Below are positions 32,615 through 41,384 of a stretch of DNA of 64,000 nucleotides, one piece after another. Source of the stretch: Hyphomicrobium sp. MC1 (GTDB lineage: Bacteria > Pseudomonadota > Alphaproteobacteria > Rhizobiales > Hyphomicrobiaceae); contig NC_015717.1 of the NCBI RefSeq assembly GCF_000253295.1, forward strand, positions 1,178,001-1,242,000, read 5' to 3'. The notes under the pieces were generated by a model that saw only the letters and a program-made list of their open reading frames with translations, did no database searches and was not told the DNA's origin. Each line of letters begins with the position of its first letter. Positions within the stretch are counted from its first letter, which is position 1. The translations under genes and the position numbers were made by a program.

Positions 32615-33031
32615 TCAGTTCTTTGCCTTGGCTTTTTTCGGCGGCAGTATCGTTGGGGCCGGGACATCGTCGATGTCGCGTTTGTTAAGCTCGGCCTCGA
32701 GGTCGTAGCTCTTGCACCCCAGTGTCACCAGGCGCTGATTGTACTGGTGGAGCATGTTGAGCTCGGCCTGATATTCGCCGTTGGGATCGACACCGTGCGA
32801 GAGGTTGCCGAGTGTCGCCGAAAAGCCCGATTGAATGCCGCGTGCCAGCGCCGACGCTTGTTTGCGGTCGCTGAAGCCGCGCATTTCCATGATTTTTATC
32901 TGTATGCGGCCGGTTAGCTGCTTGCAGTTCAGCTTATCCTCGGGCGTGTCCGGCTTCTTCGTCTTGGCGTCGGCAGAGGACGGCGCAGCGACGGCCAGAC
33001 CAATAAGGAGGGGGAGAACAAAAGATCGCAT
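32615..33031 (-). CDS. Periplasmic hypothetical protein
   Basis: 138 residues with a signal peptide ('FVLPLLIGLAVAAPSSADA') and a Lys-rich tail ('PPKKAKAKN'). The mature part is helical with two cysteines ('LNCKQLTGRIQIKI', 'LVTLGCKSYD') that could form a disulfide. Not recognised. Confidence 0.7.
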   Translation of the reverse strand: MRSFVLPLLIGLAVAAPSSADAKTKKPDTPEDKLNCKQLTGRIQIKIMEMRGFSDRKQASALARGIQSGFSATLGNLSHGVDPNGEYQAELNMLHQYNQRLVTLGCKSYDLEAELNKRDIDDVPAPTILPPKKAKAKN

Positions 33032-33202
33032 CGTGCCTCGCAGGGGTTCAATGTGAGAACCATATCATTTCCTGGGCAGCCTCAAGGCAAACTCCCGGTA
33101 CCCCGGACGAACGGGCGGCATTGACGGCGGCCATGGCGTCGTGTTGCTTCGCGGGTCGGTGTTGGGGGCGCGGGTGCCTCCGTTGCGAGGCGGGGCGTTG
33201 CA

Positions 33203-33634
33203 ATGCTGGATATTCGAAAATCGGTTGTGCTCATCGCCGCCGTTGTTGGTGGGCAAGCGGCTCTGGCCCAGGAGGATTTTCCGACGCATTTCGCCTGCGA
33301 TTTCAACCAAGGTTATGCGTGGACGTATGAAGCCGGAAAATACAAAGCCGTTCCGCCCGCCGATCTCGCTTTCGAAGTCGCGCGTATCGACCTCGAACAT
33401 CAGACGGCGTCGCTCATTCTTGGCGGTAAGCCCGCCAAAGACCTGAAAGTCGTGCGCGCGATCAACGCCAACCATTTCATCGAAGTCGTCAACGAGGGGT
33501 TTCTGAACCTCACGACGATCTACGATCTGGATCCGGCGACCGGCAAATATCCGGCCATACATTCACGGCATTTCGGGCTATTTGGGCAGCCTGTGTTTGC
33601 ACAGTATGCAGGTGAATGCGTTCCTAAGCCCTGA
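33203..33634 (+). CDS. Secreted hypothetical protein
   Basis: 143 residues. A signal peptide ('SVVLIAAVVGGQAALA') is followed by a beta-rich mature domain with two cysteines ('FACDFNQGYAW' and 'AGECVPKP'). No family is recognised. A 54-bp gap separates it from the DUF1489 gene. Confidence 0.7.
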   Translation: MLDIRKSVVLIAAVVGGQAALAQEDFPTHFACDFNQGYAWTYEAGKYKAVPPADLAFEVARIDLEHQTASLILGGKPAKDLKVVRAINANHFIEVVNEGFLNLTTIYDLDPATGKYPAIHSRHFGLFGQPVFAQYAGECVPKP

Positions 33635-33688
33635 GCCATGTGGACGGCTCAGTTGCTCTCGCCGTTCGGCTAAGGCAAAAGGCTCGCC

Positions 33689-34126
33689 ATGACATTGAAC
33701 CTCGTCAAGCTGTGTGTCGGCGTTTCGACGATCGAAGATCTTGCGGCCTGGCAGACCGAGCACCGGCGGCGCAAGAGCCAGGACGGCGTCGATTGTGCCT
33801 ATCACCGGACATTCCAGACGCCGAAGAGGCAGGCCGAGCTGCTCGACGGTGGCTCGATCTATTGGGTTATCCGCGGCATCATCATGGTTCGCCAGAAGCT
33901 CGTCGGTTTCGAAGAAGGAACGAAGGAGGACGGATCGGCATGCTGTACCTTGATGCTGGACCGGACGCTCGTTCCGGTGCGACCAACGCCGCGGCGCGCG
34001 TTTCAAGGTTGGCGTTATCTTGATGCTGCCGATGCTCCGCCTGATCTTCGCAAAGGCAAGAAGGATCAGATTGCGGCGATGCCTGCCGAGATGCGCAAAA
34101 AGCTTGCCGATCTCGGATTGATTTGA
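33689..34126 (+). CDS. DUF1489 protein
   Basis: 145 residues. 'LVKLCVGVSTIEDLAAWQ', 'RTFQTPKRQAELLDGGSIYW' and 'WRYLDAADAPPDL' are hallmark stretches of DUF1489, a family almost confined to alphaproteobacteria and of unknown function. The length matches the family. It precedes the aminotransferase gene by 25 bp. Confidence 0.88.
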   Translation: MTLNLVKLCVGVSTIEDLAAWQTEHRRRKSQDGVDCAYHRTFQTPKRQAELLDGGSIYWVIRGIIMVRQKLVGFEEGTKEDGSACCTLMLDRTLVPVRPTPRRAFQGWRYLDAADAPPDLRKGKKDQIAAMPAEMRKKLADLGLI

Positions 34127-34150
34127 ACGCGGAACTTATTCGAGTGATCC

Positions 34151-35257
34151 ATGTCCCGTCCTCCGTTTACGCCGACAATCGAAGCCTTGCCGAAGCTCGT
34201 GCCATTCGTCGGGCCGGAAGCGATGGAACGGGCTCGAGGGCGGCCGTTCAAGGCGCGCCTTGGCGCGAATGAGAGCATTTTCGGGCCGTCGCCAAAGGCC
34301 ATTGCCGTCATGCGCGAGGCGGCGGCAGGCAACTGGATGTACGCCGATCCCGAGAACTACGAATTGCGTGCCGCCATTGCGGCGTATCACAGCGTCCCGA
34401 TCGAGTGTGTCGTGGTCGGCGAGGGCATAGACGGGCTGCTTGGCCTGACATGTTCGCTGTTACTGACGCCCGGCAGCAATGTCGTTACGACTGATGGTGC
34501 GTATCCGACGTTCAACTTTCACGTCAAAGCACATGGCAGCAATGTGCACGCTCTTCCCATGCGCGATTTTCGCGAAGATGTTCCACGCCTGATCGAGACG
34601 GCGGCGGCGATCTCAGCGCCGTTAATCTATGTGTCCAACCCGAACAGTCCGATGGGGACATGGTGGACGGCGGATCAGATCGACGCGTTTATCACAGAGT
34701 TGCCGCCACGGACGTTGCTCGTTCTTGATGAAGCTTATTGCGATACCGCGCCGATCGGAACCGCACCGGCCATCGATGTCTCCAATCCGCAGGTCGTGCG
34801 GTATCGGACGTTTTCGAAGGCGTACGGGCTTGCAGGTGCGCGGATCGGGTATGCCCTCGGTGAGCGCAGCACTATCGAAGCGTTCGACAAAGTGCGCAAT
34901 CACTACGGTATCAATCGCGTTGGCCAGCTTGGCGCGCGAGCCGCACTGCTCGATCAGGACTATCTCAGGACAGCAGTCTCGCAGATTGCTACGGCCCGCG
35001 AGAGGATCGCCGCGATCGCTATCGAAAATGGCTTGAGACCTCTGGCGTCGGCGGCGAGTTTCGTCGCCATCGACTGTGGCGGCGATGGCGCCTTTGCGAC
35101 GCGCGTCTTGAACGGACTTCTGGAGCGGGACGTCTTCGTTCGTAAACCCGTCGCGAAGGGGCTCGATCCGTTCATCCGCGTTTCGTGCGGGCGAGACGAA
35201 GATCTCGATATTTTTGCAGGTGCAATCGCTGATGTCCTCGCGCGTGTGAACGCGTAG
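34151..35257 (+). CDS. Pyridoxal-phosphate aminotransferase, HisC-like
   Basis: 368 residues of fold-type I. The cofactor lysine is Lys223 in 'YRTFSKAYGLAGARIGYALG'; Asp193 and Tyr196 are in 'VLDEAYCD', and the carboxylate-binding Arg is in 'FIRVSCGRDED'. Best related to histidinol-phosphate/aromatic aminotransferases, but it is isolated from other his genes, so it may act on another amino acid (for example phenylalanine). Possibly co-transcribed with DUF1489. Confidence 0.88.
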   Translation: MSRPPFTPTIEALPKLVPFVGPEAMERARGRPFKARLGANESIFGPSPKAIAVMREAAAGNWMYADPENYELRAAIAAYHSVPIECVVVGEGIDGLLGLTCSLLLTPGSNVVTTDGAYPTFNFHVKAHGSNVHALPMRDFREDVPRLIETAAAISAPLIYVSNPNSPMGTWWTADQIDAFITELPPRTLLVLDEAYCDTAPIGTAPAIDVSNPQVVRYRTFSKAYGLAGARIGYALGERSTIEAFDKVRNHYGINRVGQLGARAALLDQDYLRTAVSQIATARERIAAIAIENGLRPLASAASFVAIDCGGDGAFATRVLNGLLERDVFVRKPVAKGLDPFIRVSCGRDEDLDIFAGAIADVLARVNA

Positions 35258-35272
35258 CGGCGAGCGCCGCCC

Positions 35273-35944
35273 TTAATCCTGGGGGACTGTGGATGACGGT
35301 GTCCGTTGTTTTGCGACCTGCGCTTCGATGCCAAATATTAAATTGGATATTGCGGCATCGAAGACATCGTCGTCTTTCAAACGCGCGAATATGGGCAGCA
35401 GTTTTTTCGTCAACGGCAAACCACTTTGCTCTTCGACTTCGCGCAATGCCTCGGCGCTAGGCTTTTGCAAAAGGCCTCCGATTTCGCCGGCGCAAATGCC
35501 GAGAATTGCGGCGTAGGTGGCGAAGCTTAGGGCCGGAATTTCTGCTTCAGGGACGCCGGCATCGAGGAGGGTCTGATAGCATTCCTCGGCCAATTGCAGA
35601 TCGATCGGCCCACTGGTCCAAAATCTCAAAAGCAGGGGGAAGGCGTTCGGAAATTGTCTCGCGAGATTGCGATAGGCCTTTGCCGTTTCGATGAAGCGAA
35701 TTTGCCAGGGGAGTTCTCGTTCCGGTGCCTCGACACTGCCTTGAAGACGGTCGGCGACGGCGCGTTCGAGACCTTCCTTGGAGCCAAAATGGTAGCTCAA
35801 AGTCGCGACGTCACAGCCGACGGCGCGCGCGGCACAGCGCAGGCTGAAGCCCTCAAGCCCGGTTCGCTCGATTTCCAAAAGCGCAGCCTGGACCAGATCG
35901 GCTGCGATCAGCCCCCTTTGCCCTCGTGTGTGAGGTGTTTTCAT
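35273..35944 (-). CDS. TetR-family repressor of the adjacent MFS exporter
   Basis: 223 residues. The helix-turn-helix is 'FSLRCAARAVGCDVATLSYH' with 'FGSKEGLERAV' directly after. The C-terminal ligand-binding domain is TetR_C-like. It is transcribed divergently from an MFS transporter, and two matching 17-bp palindromes lie in the 70-bp intergenic space, one covering its own start codon. Autorepression and control of the exporter are inferred. Confidence 0.9.
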   Translation of the reverse strand: MKTPHTRGQRGLIAADLVQAALLEIERTGLEGFSLRCAARAVGCDVATLSYHFGSKEGLERAVADRLQGSVEAPERELPWQIRFIETAKAYRNLARQFPNAFPLLLRFWTSGPIDLQLAEECYQTLLDAGVPEAEIPALSFATYAAILGICAGEIGGLLQKPSAEALREVEEQSGLPLTKKLLPIFARLKDDDVFDAAISNLIFGIEAQVAKQRTPSSTVPQD

Positions 35945-35955
35945 CAGTGTTGAAA
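35939..35955. promoter_or_regulatory. TetR operator 1
   Basis: TTTCATCAGTGTTGAAA covers the tetR-type start codon. Its reverse complement matches operator 2 in 15 of 17 positions, and both are near-palindromes with TTTCA/TGAAA-like arms. Confidence 0.65.
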
Positions 35956-35987
35956 TTGTCCCTTGCAGGTGATCAAGTCAAGCGCTA

Positions 35988-36004
35988 TTCCAACACTGTT
36001 GAAA
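35988..36004. promoter_or_regulatory. TetR operator 2
   Basis: TTCCAACACTGTTGAAA is a 17-bp near-perfect palindrome with the core CAACA-C-TGTTG. It lies 14 bases before the MFS start and 49 bases from operator 1, about 4.7 helical turns. Confidence 0.7.
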
Positions 36005-36017
36005 TGTGGGGATGGGC

Positions 36018-37199
36018 ATGTCGGCCGTCACGGAACGCGAGTTTAGTTCGCGCGAAAGGATATTAAGCCTTGCTGCGATCATCTCTACGTCATTTGGCGT
36101 GGGGATCTCGTTTGGCGTCGGTTTTCCGCTAACGGCGCTGACGTTCGAACTTTGGGGCCAGCCGAACTGGCTGATCGGCTTGGCTGGTGCGGTGCCCGGT
36201 TTGGCGATCCTGTTGGTGCTGCCGATCGCGCCGCGGCTTATCACCAAGATCGGGCCAGTGAATGCGATCGCGAGCGGCTGCATCATCGGCGCGCTTGGCT
36301 TCCTAGCGCTGGGTCTGTTTCAATCGCCGTGGGCTTGGATAGCCACCCGGCTCATCATGAGTGCGGGCTTTGCCGTTCCGTGGCTCGCGGGCGAAACATG
36401 GATCAATTCTGTTTCGAAGGAGGAGACGCGAGGGCGCGTGATCGCGGTCTACGCCATCGGCTTCTTTTCCGGTTACGCGATCGGTCCGATCTTTCTGCAG
36501 GTGCTTGGTCTCGTCGGTCCGGGACCTTTCATCGCCGGAGCCGCGCTCACGATTTTATCGGGATTGCCGATCGTCTTCGGGCGAAAGCTCGCCCCGGATT
36601 TCATTCATGACGACGCGCATAATATCGTCACGGCATTCTGGTCGGCTCCGGGTGTCATGATCTCCGGATTCATCGGTGGTTTTTCGGAGGTGACCATCCT
36701 GTCGCTCATTCCGAACGTGGCCTTGGCGGCGGGCTGGAGCCAAGATGCGGCCCTTGCGCTGGTCACGGTTACGACTGTCGGCGGTGTGGCGTTGCAGTTT
36801 CCGCTCGGCTGGCTGTCAGACAAGACGTCTCGCTTTGCGCTGACGATTTCTTCCGTAGGCATCTTCATTCTGCTGGCGTTAGCGTTGCCGCTGGCCCTGC
36901 AAAACACGATTGCAGCCGTCGTGACGGCTTTTCTGATCGGAGGTGTCATCCTTGGCTTTTATGCGCTTGGACTGGCGACTATTGGCGAGCGAGACGGCGA
37001 GGGCGACCTTGCGGCCGTAAACGCTGCTTACATCGTCATGTACCAGTGCGGTTCTCTCGTTGGACCGATCTTTGCGGGCATCGCCATGACCGACCATCCC
37101 ATCCAGGGATTCGTCGTGATCGTCATCGCGGTCATGGCGATCGCGGGCGCCTTGATGATAAGGGTGGAGTGCAAGGACCGGCGCAACCAGCGGCGATAG
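36018..37199 (+). CDS. MFS transporter
   Basis: 393 residues from ATG 36018 (ATG 36012 and GTG 36006 are in frame; GGGG at 36008-36011 suits 36018). Twelve membrane segments, with the motif A-like loop after helix 2 ('APRLITKIGPVNAIASG') and a similar loop in the second half ('GWLSDKTSRFALTISS'). Probably a drug or metabolite exporter controlled by the adjacent TetR repressor. Confidence 0.88.
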   Translation: MSAVTEREFSSRERILSLAAIISTSFGVGISFGVGFPLTALTFELWGQPNWLIGLAGAVPGLAILLVLPIAPRLITKIGPVNAIASGCIIGALGFLALGLFQSPWAWIATRLIMSAGFAVPWLAGETWINSVSKEETRGRVIAVYAIGFFSGYAIGPIFLQVLGLVGPGPFIAGAALTILSGLPIVFGRKLAPDFIHDDAHNIVTAFWSAPGVMISGFIGGFSEVTILSLIPNVALAAGWSQDAALALVTVTTVGGVALQFPLGWLSDKTSRFALTISSVGIFILLALALPLALQNTIAAVVTAFLIGGVILGFYALGLATIGERDGEGDLAAVNAAYIVMYQCGSLVGPIFAGIAMTDHPIQGFVVIVIAVMAIAGALMIRVECKDRRNQRR

Positions 37200-37297
37200 C
37201 CGTCTGCTGGCGTCCCGATCATGGTTAATTGTTTGTTTGCGTACTGACGCTAGTCTCGCTCAAGCTTCACAATCATGCGTTTTTAGCGAGATTGCCC

Positions 37298-37606
37298 ATG
37301 TTCGTGCGATCCGTCCTGTCGTTCTTTTCCGTGCTTGCCTTCGGCGTGATGGCTGCGGCGGCCTTTTTTGCGTTGACTCCTTGGCTGTCGGCCCATGTTC
37401 CCGACAGCGTGCGTTCGCTGACCGAAGGTCTGCAATTTGGGTCTTTGGCCGTGGGGCTGGGTCTAGGCTTGACGCTCGGCGCCATCGGCCGCTTCAACTG
37501 GTCGGATATCCCGCGCCGGATCGTGACATGGTTTTTGATCCGCGAGCAGAAGTTCTTCTACTATGCGCTCATCGCGATCTGCGCTGGCGTTCTGGTTTTC
37601 TATTGA
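37298..37606 (+). CDS. Small membrane protein
   Basis: 102 residues from ATG 37298. Three hydrophobic segments ('VLSFFSVLAFGVMAAAAFFA', 'FGSLAVGLGLGLTLGAI', 'YYALIAICAGVLVFY') separated by short loops. Not recognised. Confidence 0.65.
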   Translation: MFVRSVLSFFSVLAFGVMAAAAFFALTPWLSAHVPDSVRSLTEGLQFGSLAVGLGLGLTLGAIGRFNWSDIPRRIVTWFLIREQKFFYYALIAICAGVLVFY

Positions 37607-37619
37607 GTTCAAAATGCAA

Positions 37620-37644
37620 AGAGGCGGCCCGACAGACCGCCTCT
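37620..37644. terminator. Bidirectional terminator between small membrane gene and glnA
   Basis: AGAGGCGG (37620-37627) pairs with CCGCCTCT (37637-37644). On the minus strand TTTGCATTTT follows, so it should end glnA transcripts; it may also serve the convergent plus-strand gene. Confidence 0.7.
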
Positions 37645-37670
37645 CGAAGCATTGAAATGTGGCTCGATCC

Positions 37671-39080
37671 TCAGACCGAGTAGTACATGTCGAACTCGAC
37701 CGGATGCGGCGTCATCTCGTAACGCATGTTCTCTTCCATGCGCAGCGCGATGTAGGCGTCGATCATGTCGTCGTTCATGACTCCGCCCGCTTTCAGGAAG
37801 TCGCGGTCCTTGTCGAGGCTGTCGAGCGCTTCGCGGAGCGAAGCCGATACCGTCGGGATCTTCGCCAGCTCAGCCGGCGGCAGATCGTAGAGGTTCTTGT
37901 CCATGGCGGGACCCGGATCGATCTTGTTCTGGATGCCGTCGAGGCCAGCCATCAACATCGCCGTGAATGCGAAGTAGGGGTTGGCGCCCGGATCCGGGAA
38001 GCGGATTTCGATGCGCTTGGCCTTGGGGCTTGAAACGTGCGGAATGCGGCACGAAGCCGAGCGGTTGCGCGCCGAATAGGCCAGCAACACAGGCGCCTCG
38101 AAGCCCGGCACCAAGCGCTTGTATGAGTTGGTCAGCGGATTGGTGAAAGCGTTGATCGCCTTCGCGTGCTTCAGGATGCCGCCGATGTAGTTGAGGCACA
38201 TCTGCGAGAGGTCGGCGTACTTGTCGCCGGCGAACATCGGCTGGCCGCCCTTCCAGATCGACTGGTGAACGTGCATGCCCGAGCCGTTGTCGCCGAAGAC
38301 CGGCTTCGGCATGAACGTCGCCGTTTTGCCGTAGGCCTGGGCCACGTTGTGCACGACGTACTTATAGATCTGCATGTGATCGGCCATCGTGATCATCGGG
38401 CCGAACTTCACGCCGAGCTCATGCTGGGCAGCAGCGACTTCGTGGTGGTGCTTTTCGACGGTGACGCCCATTTCCGAAAGGACTGAGAGCATCTCGGAGC
38501 GGATGTCTTGAGCGCTGTCGATCGGCGGGACCGGGAAATAGCCGCCCTTCACGCGCGGACGGTGGCCGAGGTTGCCGGATTCAACGATCGTACCGGTGTT
38601 CGAGGGCAGCTCGCTGGAGTCGATCTGATAGCCCATCGAATACATGTCAGTGGTGAAGCGGACGTCGTCGAAGATGAAGAATTCGGCTTCCGGTCCGAAA
38701 TAGACTTTGTCGCCGATGCCGAGCGACATCATGTAGGCCTCGGCCTTCTTGGCGACCGAACGCGGGTCGCGCTCATAGGGTTGGCCGGTTGAGGGTTCGA
38801 GAACGTCGCAGAAGATCGCGACGGTCGTCTGGGCGAAGAACGGATCGACGTGAGCCGTTGCCGGATCCGGCATCAGCGTCATGTCGGAGGCTTCGATCGA
38901 TTTCCACCCGGCGATCGAAGACCCGTCGAAGGCATAACCATCAGAGAAGACGCCTTCATCGACGCAGCTGACGTCGGCCGTGACGTGCTGCATCTTGCCC
39001 TTGGTGTCCGTGAATCGGAAATCCACGAACTTCGCTTCCTTGTCCTTGATGAATTTCAGGACGTCATTTGCATTTTTCAT
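37671..39080 (-). CDS. glnA: Glutamine synthetase, type I
   Basis: 469 residues from ATG 39080, the standard length for GSI. It condenses glutamate and ammonia with ATP to glutamine in the cytoplasm. Visible family features: 'VDFRFTDTKGKMQHVT', 'FDGSSIAGWKSI' (Asp50 loop), 'FGPEAEFFIFDD' (metal Glu), 'NGSGMHVHQS' (metal His), 'SCRIPHVSSPKAKRIEIRFP' and the adenylylation Tyr near residue 398 in 'KNLYDLPP'. It lies 107 bp downstream of glnB and is probably partly read through from its sigma-54 promoter. Activity should be tuned by PII and adenylyltransferase. Confidence 0.97.
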   Translation of the reverse strand: MKNANDVLKFIKDKEAKFVDFRFTDTKGKMQHVTADVSCVDEGVFSDGYAFDGSSIAGWKSIEASDMTLMPDPATAHVDPFFAQTTVAIFCDVLEPSTGQPYERDPRSVAKKAEAYMMSLGIGDKVYFGPEAEFFIFDDVRFTTDMYSMGYQIDSSELPSNTGTIVESGNLGHRPRVKGGYFPVPPIDSAQDIRSEMLSVLSEMGVTVEKHHHEVAAAQHELGVKFGPMITMADHMQIYKYVVHNVAQAYGKTATFMPKPVFGDNGSGMHVHQSIWKGGQPMFAGDKYADLSQMCLNYIGGILKHAKAINAFTNPLTNSYKRLVPGFEAPVLLAYSARNRSASCRIPHVSSPKAKRIEIRFPDPGANPYFAFTAMLMAGLDGIQNKIDPGPAMDKNLYDLPPAELAKIPTVSASLREALDSLDKDRDFLKAGGVMNDDMIDAYIALRMEENMRYEMTPHPVEFDMYYSV

Positions 39081-39187
39081 AGACACTCCCATGCCTAGGC
39101 ATTCCGTTAAAGTTCACGCGTGCCAAATCGTTTAGCCGGTTGAGGCCGGTTCAAGCGTGACAGTCTTTTTTATAGTTCGTTTATCGA

Positions 39188-39526
39188 TCAAATGGCATCG
39201 CGACCGGATTCGCCGGTCCGGATGCGAATAGCGTCTTCGATGGACGAGATAAAGATCTTGCCGTCACCGATCCGGCCGGTCTTCGCGGCCTTTTGAATGG
39301 ACTCGATGGCCTTTTCCAGCATGTCGTCGCTCAAGACGACTTCGATCTTCACTTTCGGCAGGAAATCGACCACGTATTCCGCCCCTCGATACAGCTCGGT
39401 GTGACCCTTCTGCCGTCCGAAGCCCTTCGCCTCGATAACTGTGATGCCTTGCAAGCCGATTTCTTGTAGCGCTTCTTTTACTTCATCGAGCTTGAAGGGC
39501 TTTATAATCGCTTCAATCTTTTTCAT
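39188..39526 (-). CDS. glnB: PII nitrogen regulatory protein GlnB
   Basis: 112 residues, exact family length. Signatures: 'MKKIEAIIKPFKLDEVKEAL', the T-loop with uridylylated Tyr51 ('GHTELYRGAEYVVDFLPKVK') and 'KTGRIGDGKIFISSIEDAIR'. It reports 2-oxoglutarate, ATP/ADP and glutamine status to glutamine synthetase adenylylation and to NtrB/NtrC. The stop-start distance to glnA is 107 bp, the classic glnBA operon of Hyphomicrobiales. Confidence 0.97.
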   Translation of the reverse strand: MKKIEAIIKPFKLDEVKEALQEIGLQGITVIEAKGFGRQKGHTELYRGAEYVVDFLPKVKIEVVLSDDMLEKAIESIQKAAKTGRIGDGKIFISSIEDAIRIRTGESGRDAI

Positions 39527-39592
39527 TTTCGCCCCTTAGATCTTGGACAGCATGTCGGTCGTACCCCACGCCTGCCCAGCGGCCCGAAGGCT

Positions 39593-39608
39593 AGCAGAGG
39601 CCGTGCCA
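39593..39608 (-). promoter_or_regulatory. Sigma-54 promoter of glnB-glnA
   Basis: On the minus strand TGGCACGGCCTCTGCT has the -24 GG and -12 GC separated by exactly ten bases, matching TGGCACGnnnnTTGCW at all but one of the key positions. It lies 67 bases upstream of the glnB ATG. An NtrC site is expected upstream but none matches well. Confidence 0.8.
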
Positions 39609-39822
39609 CCTGCGACGTTCTCGAGAAACATTACATATGTCATTGGCTTAGCGTGTCGTGATGGCTTCTTAGATGGTCAGCCGCTGTTTAGTAAGCCTTA
39701 AATGCATGCTGGCTGCACATTTTTTATGCTGATTTTTCTCAACGACGGTGAGTGGCTTTTAGGCGCTGAATTTCCAGGCAGTCGCCGGAGGCGGAGCAAC
39801 AGCAGGGGTTCAGGTAGCGGAT

Positions 39823-41370
39823 ATGAATGAATTGCTGACGACGTCGGAGGCGGGACAAGCCGACCGTCTGGCGGCCGAGGCCGGTGTCGCCACGATCAGC
39901 CTCATGGAGCGTGCTGGGCAGGCGGTGGCCGAGGCGGCGCTTGGCATGGTCTGGGGTCCGGACCGGCGCGTGGCGGTGCTTTGCGGCCCGGGAAACAATG
40001 GCGGTGACGGGTTCGTTGCAGCCCGGCACCTACGTGACAAGGGTTGGGACGTCCGGCTTTTTCTGCTCGGGGACAGAGATGCGCTCAAAGGTGACGCGGC
40101 CGAGATGGCTCGGCGTTGGCCGCTCGTCGTTCGCCCGGCAACCCCGGATGCCCTGCAAAGCATGCATCTGGTCATCGACGCCCTTTTTGGTGCGGGCCTG
40201 TCGAGGCCTCTTGAAGGGGAGGCGGCGGAACTCGTTCGCGCCGTCAACGCCAGCGGTCTGCCTGTCCTTTCCGTCGACGTGCCGAGCGGGCTCGATGGGA
40301 CGAGCGGCGAGGTGCGCGGCGTTGCTGTTCAAGCGCGCCGGACGGTGACATTCTTCCGCAAGAAGCCGGGGCATGTGCTGATGCCAGGGCGGCAGCTCTG
40401 CGGTGAGGTTATCGTTGCGGATATAGGCATTCCGGAGCGCGTGCTCGAGACGTTGAAGCCGAAGCTGCACGAGAACGGCCTGCCGCTTTGGGTCGATCAT
40501 TTCAACTGGCCGAAGGATGGCGGCCATAAGTACGACCGTGGACATGCGGTCGTCGTCTCGGGACCGGCATTGCAAACGGGGGCAGCGCGTCTTGGTGCGC
40601 GCGCGGCGCTGCGGGTCGGCGCTGGGCTCGTCACGCTCGTCGGCAACGCTGCTGCAACGGCAATCATCGCGACGCAGATCACCTCGATCATGGTGCGATC
40701 GGTTTCAGGCGCCACGGCGTTGTCGGAATTTCTTCGCGATACCCGTCGCAACGCGGTGTTGATCGGTCCAGGCGCGTCTGTTGGGCCAGAGACGGCAGAT
40801 GACGTTTTGGCCGTGCTTCGATCATCGGCTTCAGTCGTGCTCGATGCGGACGCGCTGACCTCATTCTCGGATACAGGAGAAAAGCCGCGCAGCGAAGCCA
40901 GCATGGGATTTCTGGCACGGAACGGCGATAATCCGCATGGTCGCGAGACGCTATTTGCCGCCATCAAGAAACGGCCGGCACCCGTCGCGATGACGCCGCA
41001 TGAGGGTGAATTCAAGCGTTTGTTCGGAGAGCTTCCGGGTTCGAAGATTGATCGCGCTCGCGAGGCGGCGAAGCTCTCAGGCGCGTTCGTCATTCTGAAA
41101 GGCGCCGATACCGTCATCGCCGCGCCGGACGGTCGCGCCGCCGTCAATTCCAATGCGCCGCCTTGGCTTGCCACGGCCGGGTCTGGTGACGTTCTCGGCG
41201 GCCTCGTGACGGGGCTTTTGGCCCAGCACATGCCGCCTTTCGAAGCCGCCTGTGCTGCCGTCTGGTTGCACGGAGAGGCAGCCAACGCGTTTGGCATGGG
41301 CTTGATCGCCGAGGACTTGCCTGACGTTCTGCCTAAGGTGCTGCAGCGATTGTTTACGGAGCGCGTCTGA
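39823..41370 (+). CDS. nnr: Bifunctional NAD(P)HX epimerase/dehydratase
   Basis: 515 residues. The N-terminal half (about 1-215) is the YjeF_N epimerase ('LCGPGNNGGDGFVAARHL', 'VDVPSGLDG'), the C-terminal half (about 225-510) the ADP-dependent dehydratase ('AMTPHEGEFKRLFG', 'ILKGADTVIAAPDGRAAVN', 'LATAGSGDVLGGLVTGLLAQ'). Together they repair hydrated NADH and NADPH in the cytoplasm. It is divergent from glnB, which is the common arrangement in this order of bacteria. Confidence 0.95.
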   Translation: MNELLTTSEAGQADRLAAEAGVATISLMERAGQAVAEAALGMVWGPDRRVAVLCGPGNNGGDGFVAARHLRDKGWDVRLFLLGDRDALKGDAAEMARRWPLVVRPATPDALQSMHLVIDALFGAGLSRPLEGEAAELVRAVNASGLPVLSVDVPSGLDGTSGEVRGVAVQARRTVTFFRKKPGHVLMPGRQLCGEVIVADIGIPERVLETLKPKLHENGLPLWVDHFNWPKDGGHKYDRGHAVVVSGPALQTGAARLGARAALRVGAGLVTLVGNAAATAIIATQITSIMVRSVSGATALSEFLRDTRRNAVLIGPGASVGPETADDVLAVLRSSASVVLDADALTSFSDTGEKPRSEASMGFLARNGDNPHGRETLFAAIKKRPAPVAMTPHEGEFKRLFGELPGSKIDRAREAAKLSGAFVILKGADTVIAAPDGRAAVNSNAPPWLATAGSGDVLGGLVTGLLAQHMPPFEAACAAVWLHGEAANAFGMGLIAEDLPDVLPKVLQRLFTERV

Positions 41371-41384
41371 CCGGATCGGTTGCG

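Noticed and set aside
39700..39760. NtrC-binding site upstream of the glnB promoter
   Set aside because: TGCA half-sites occur (near 39704-39720) but their spacing does not match the NtrC consensus.
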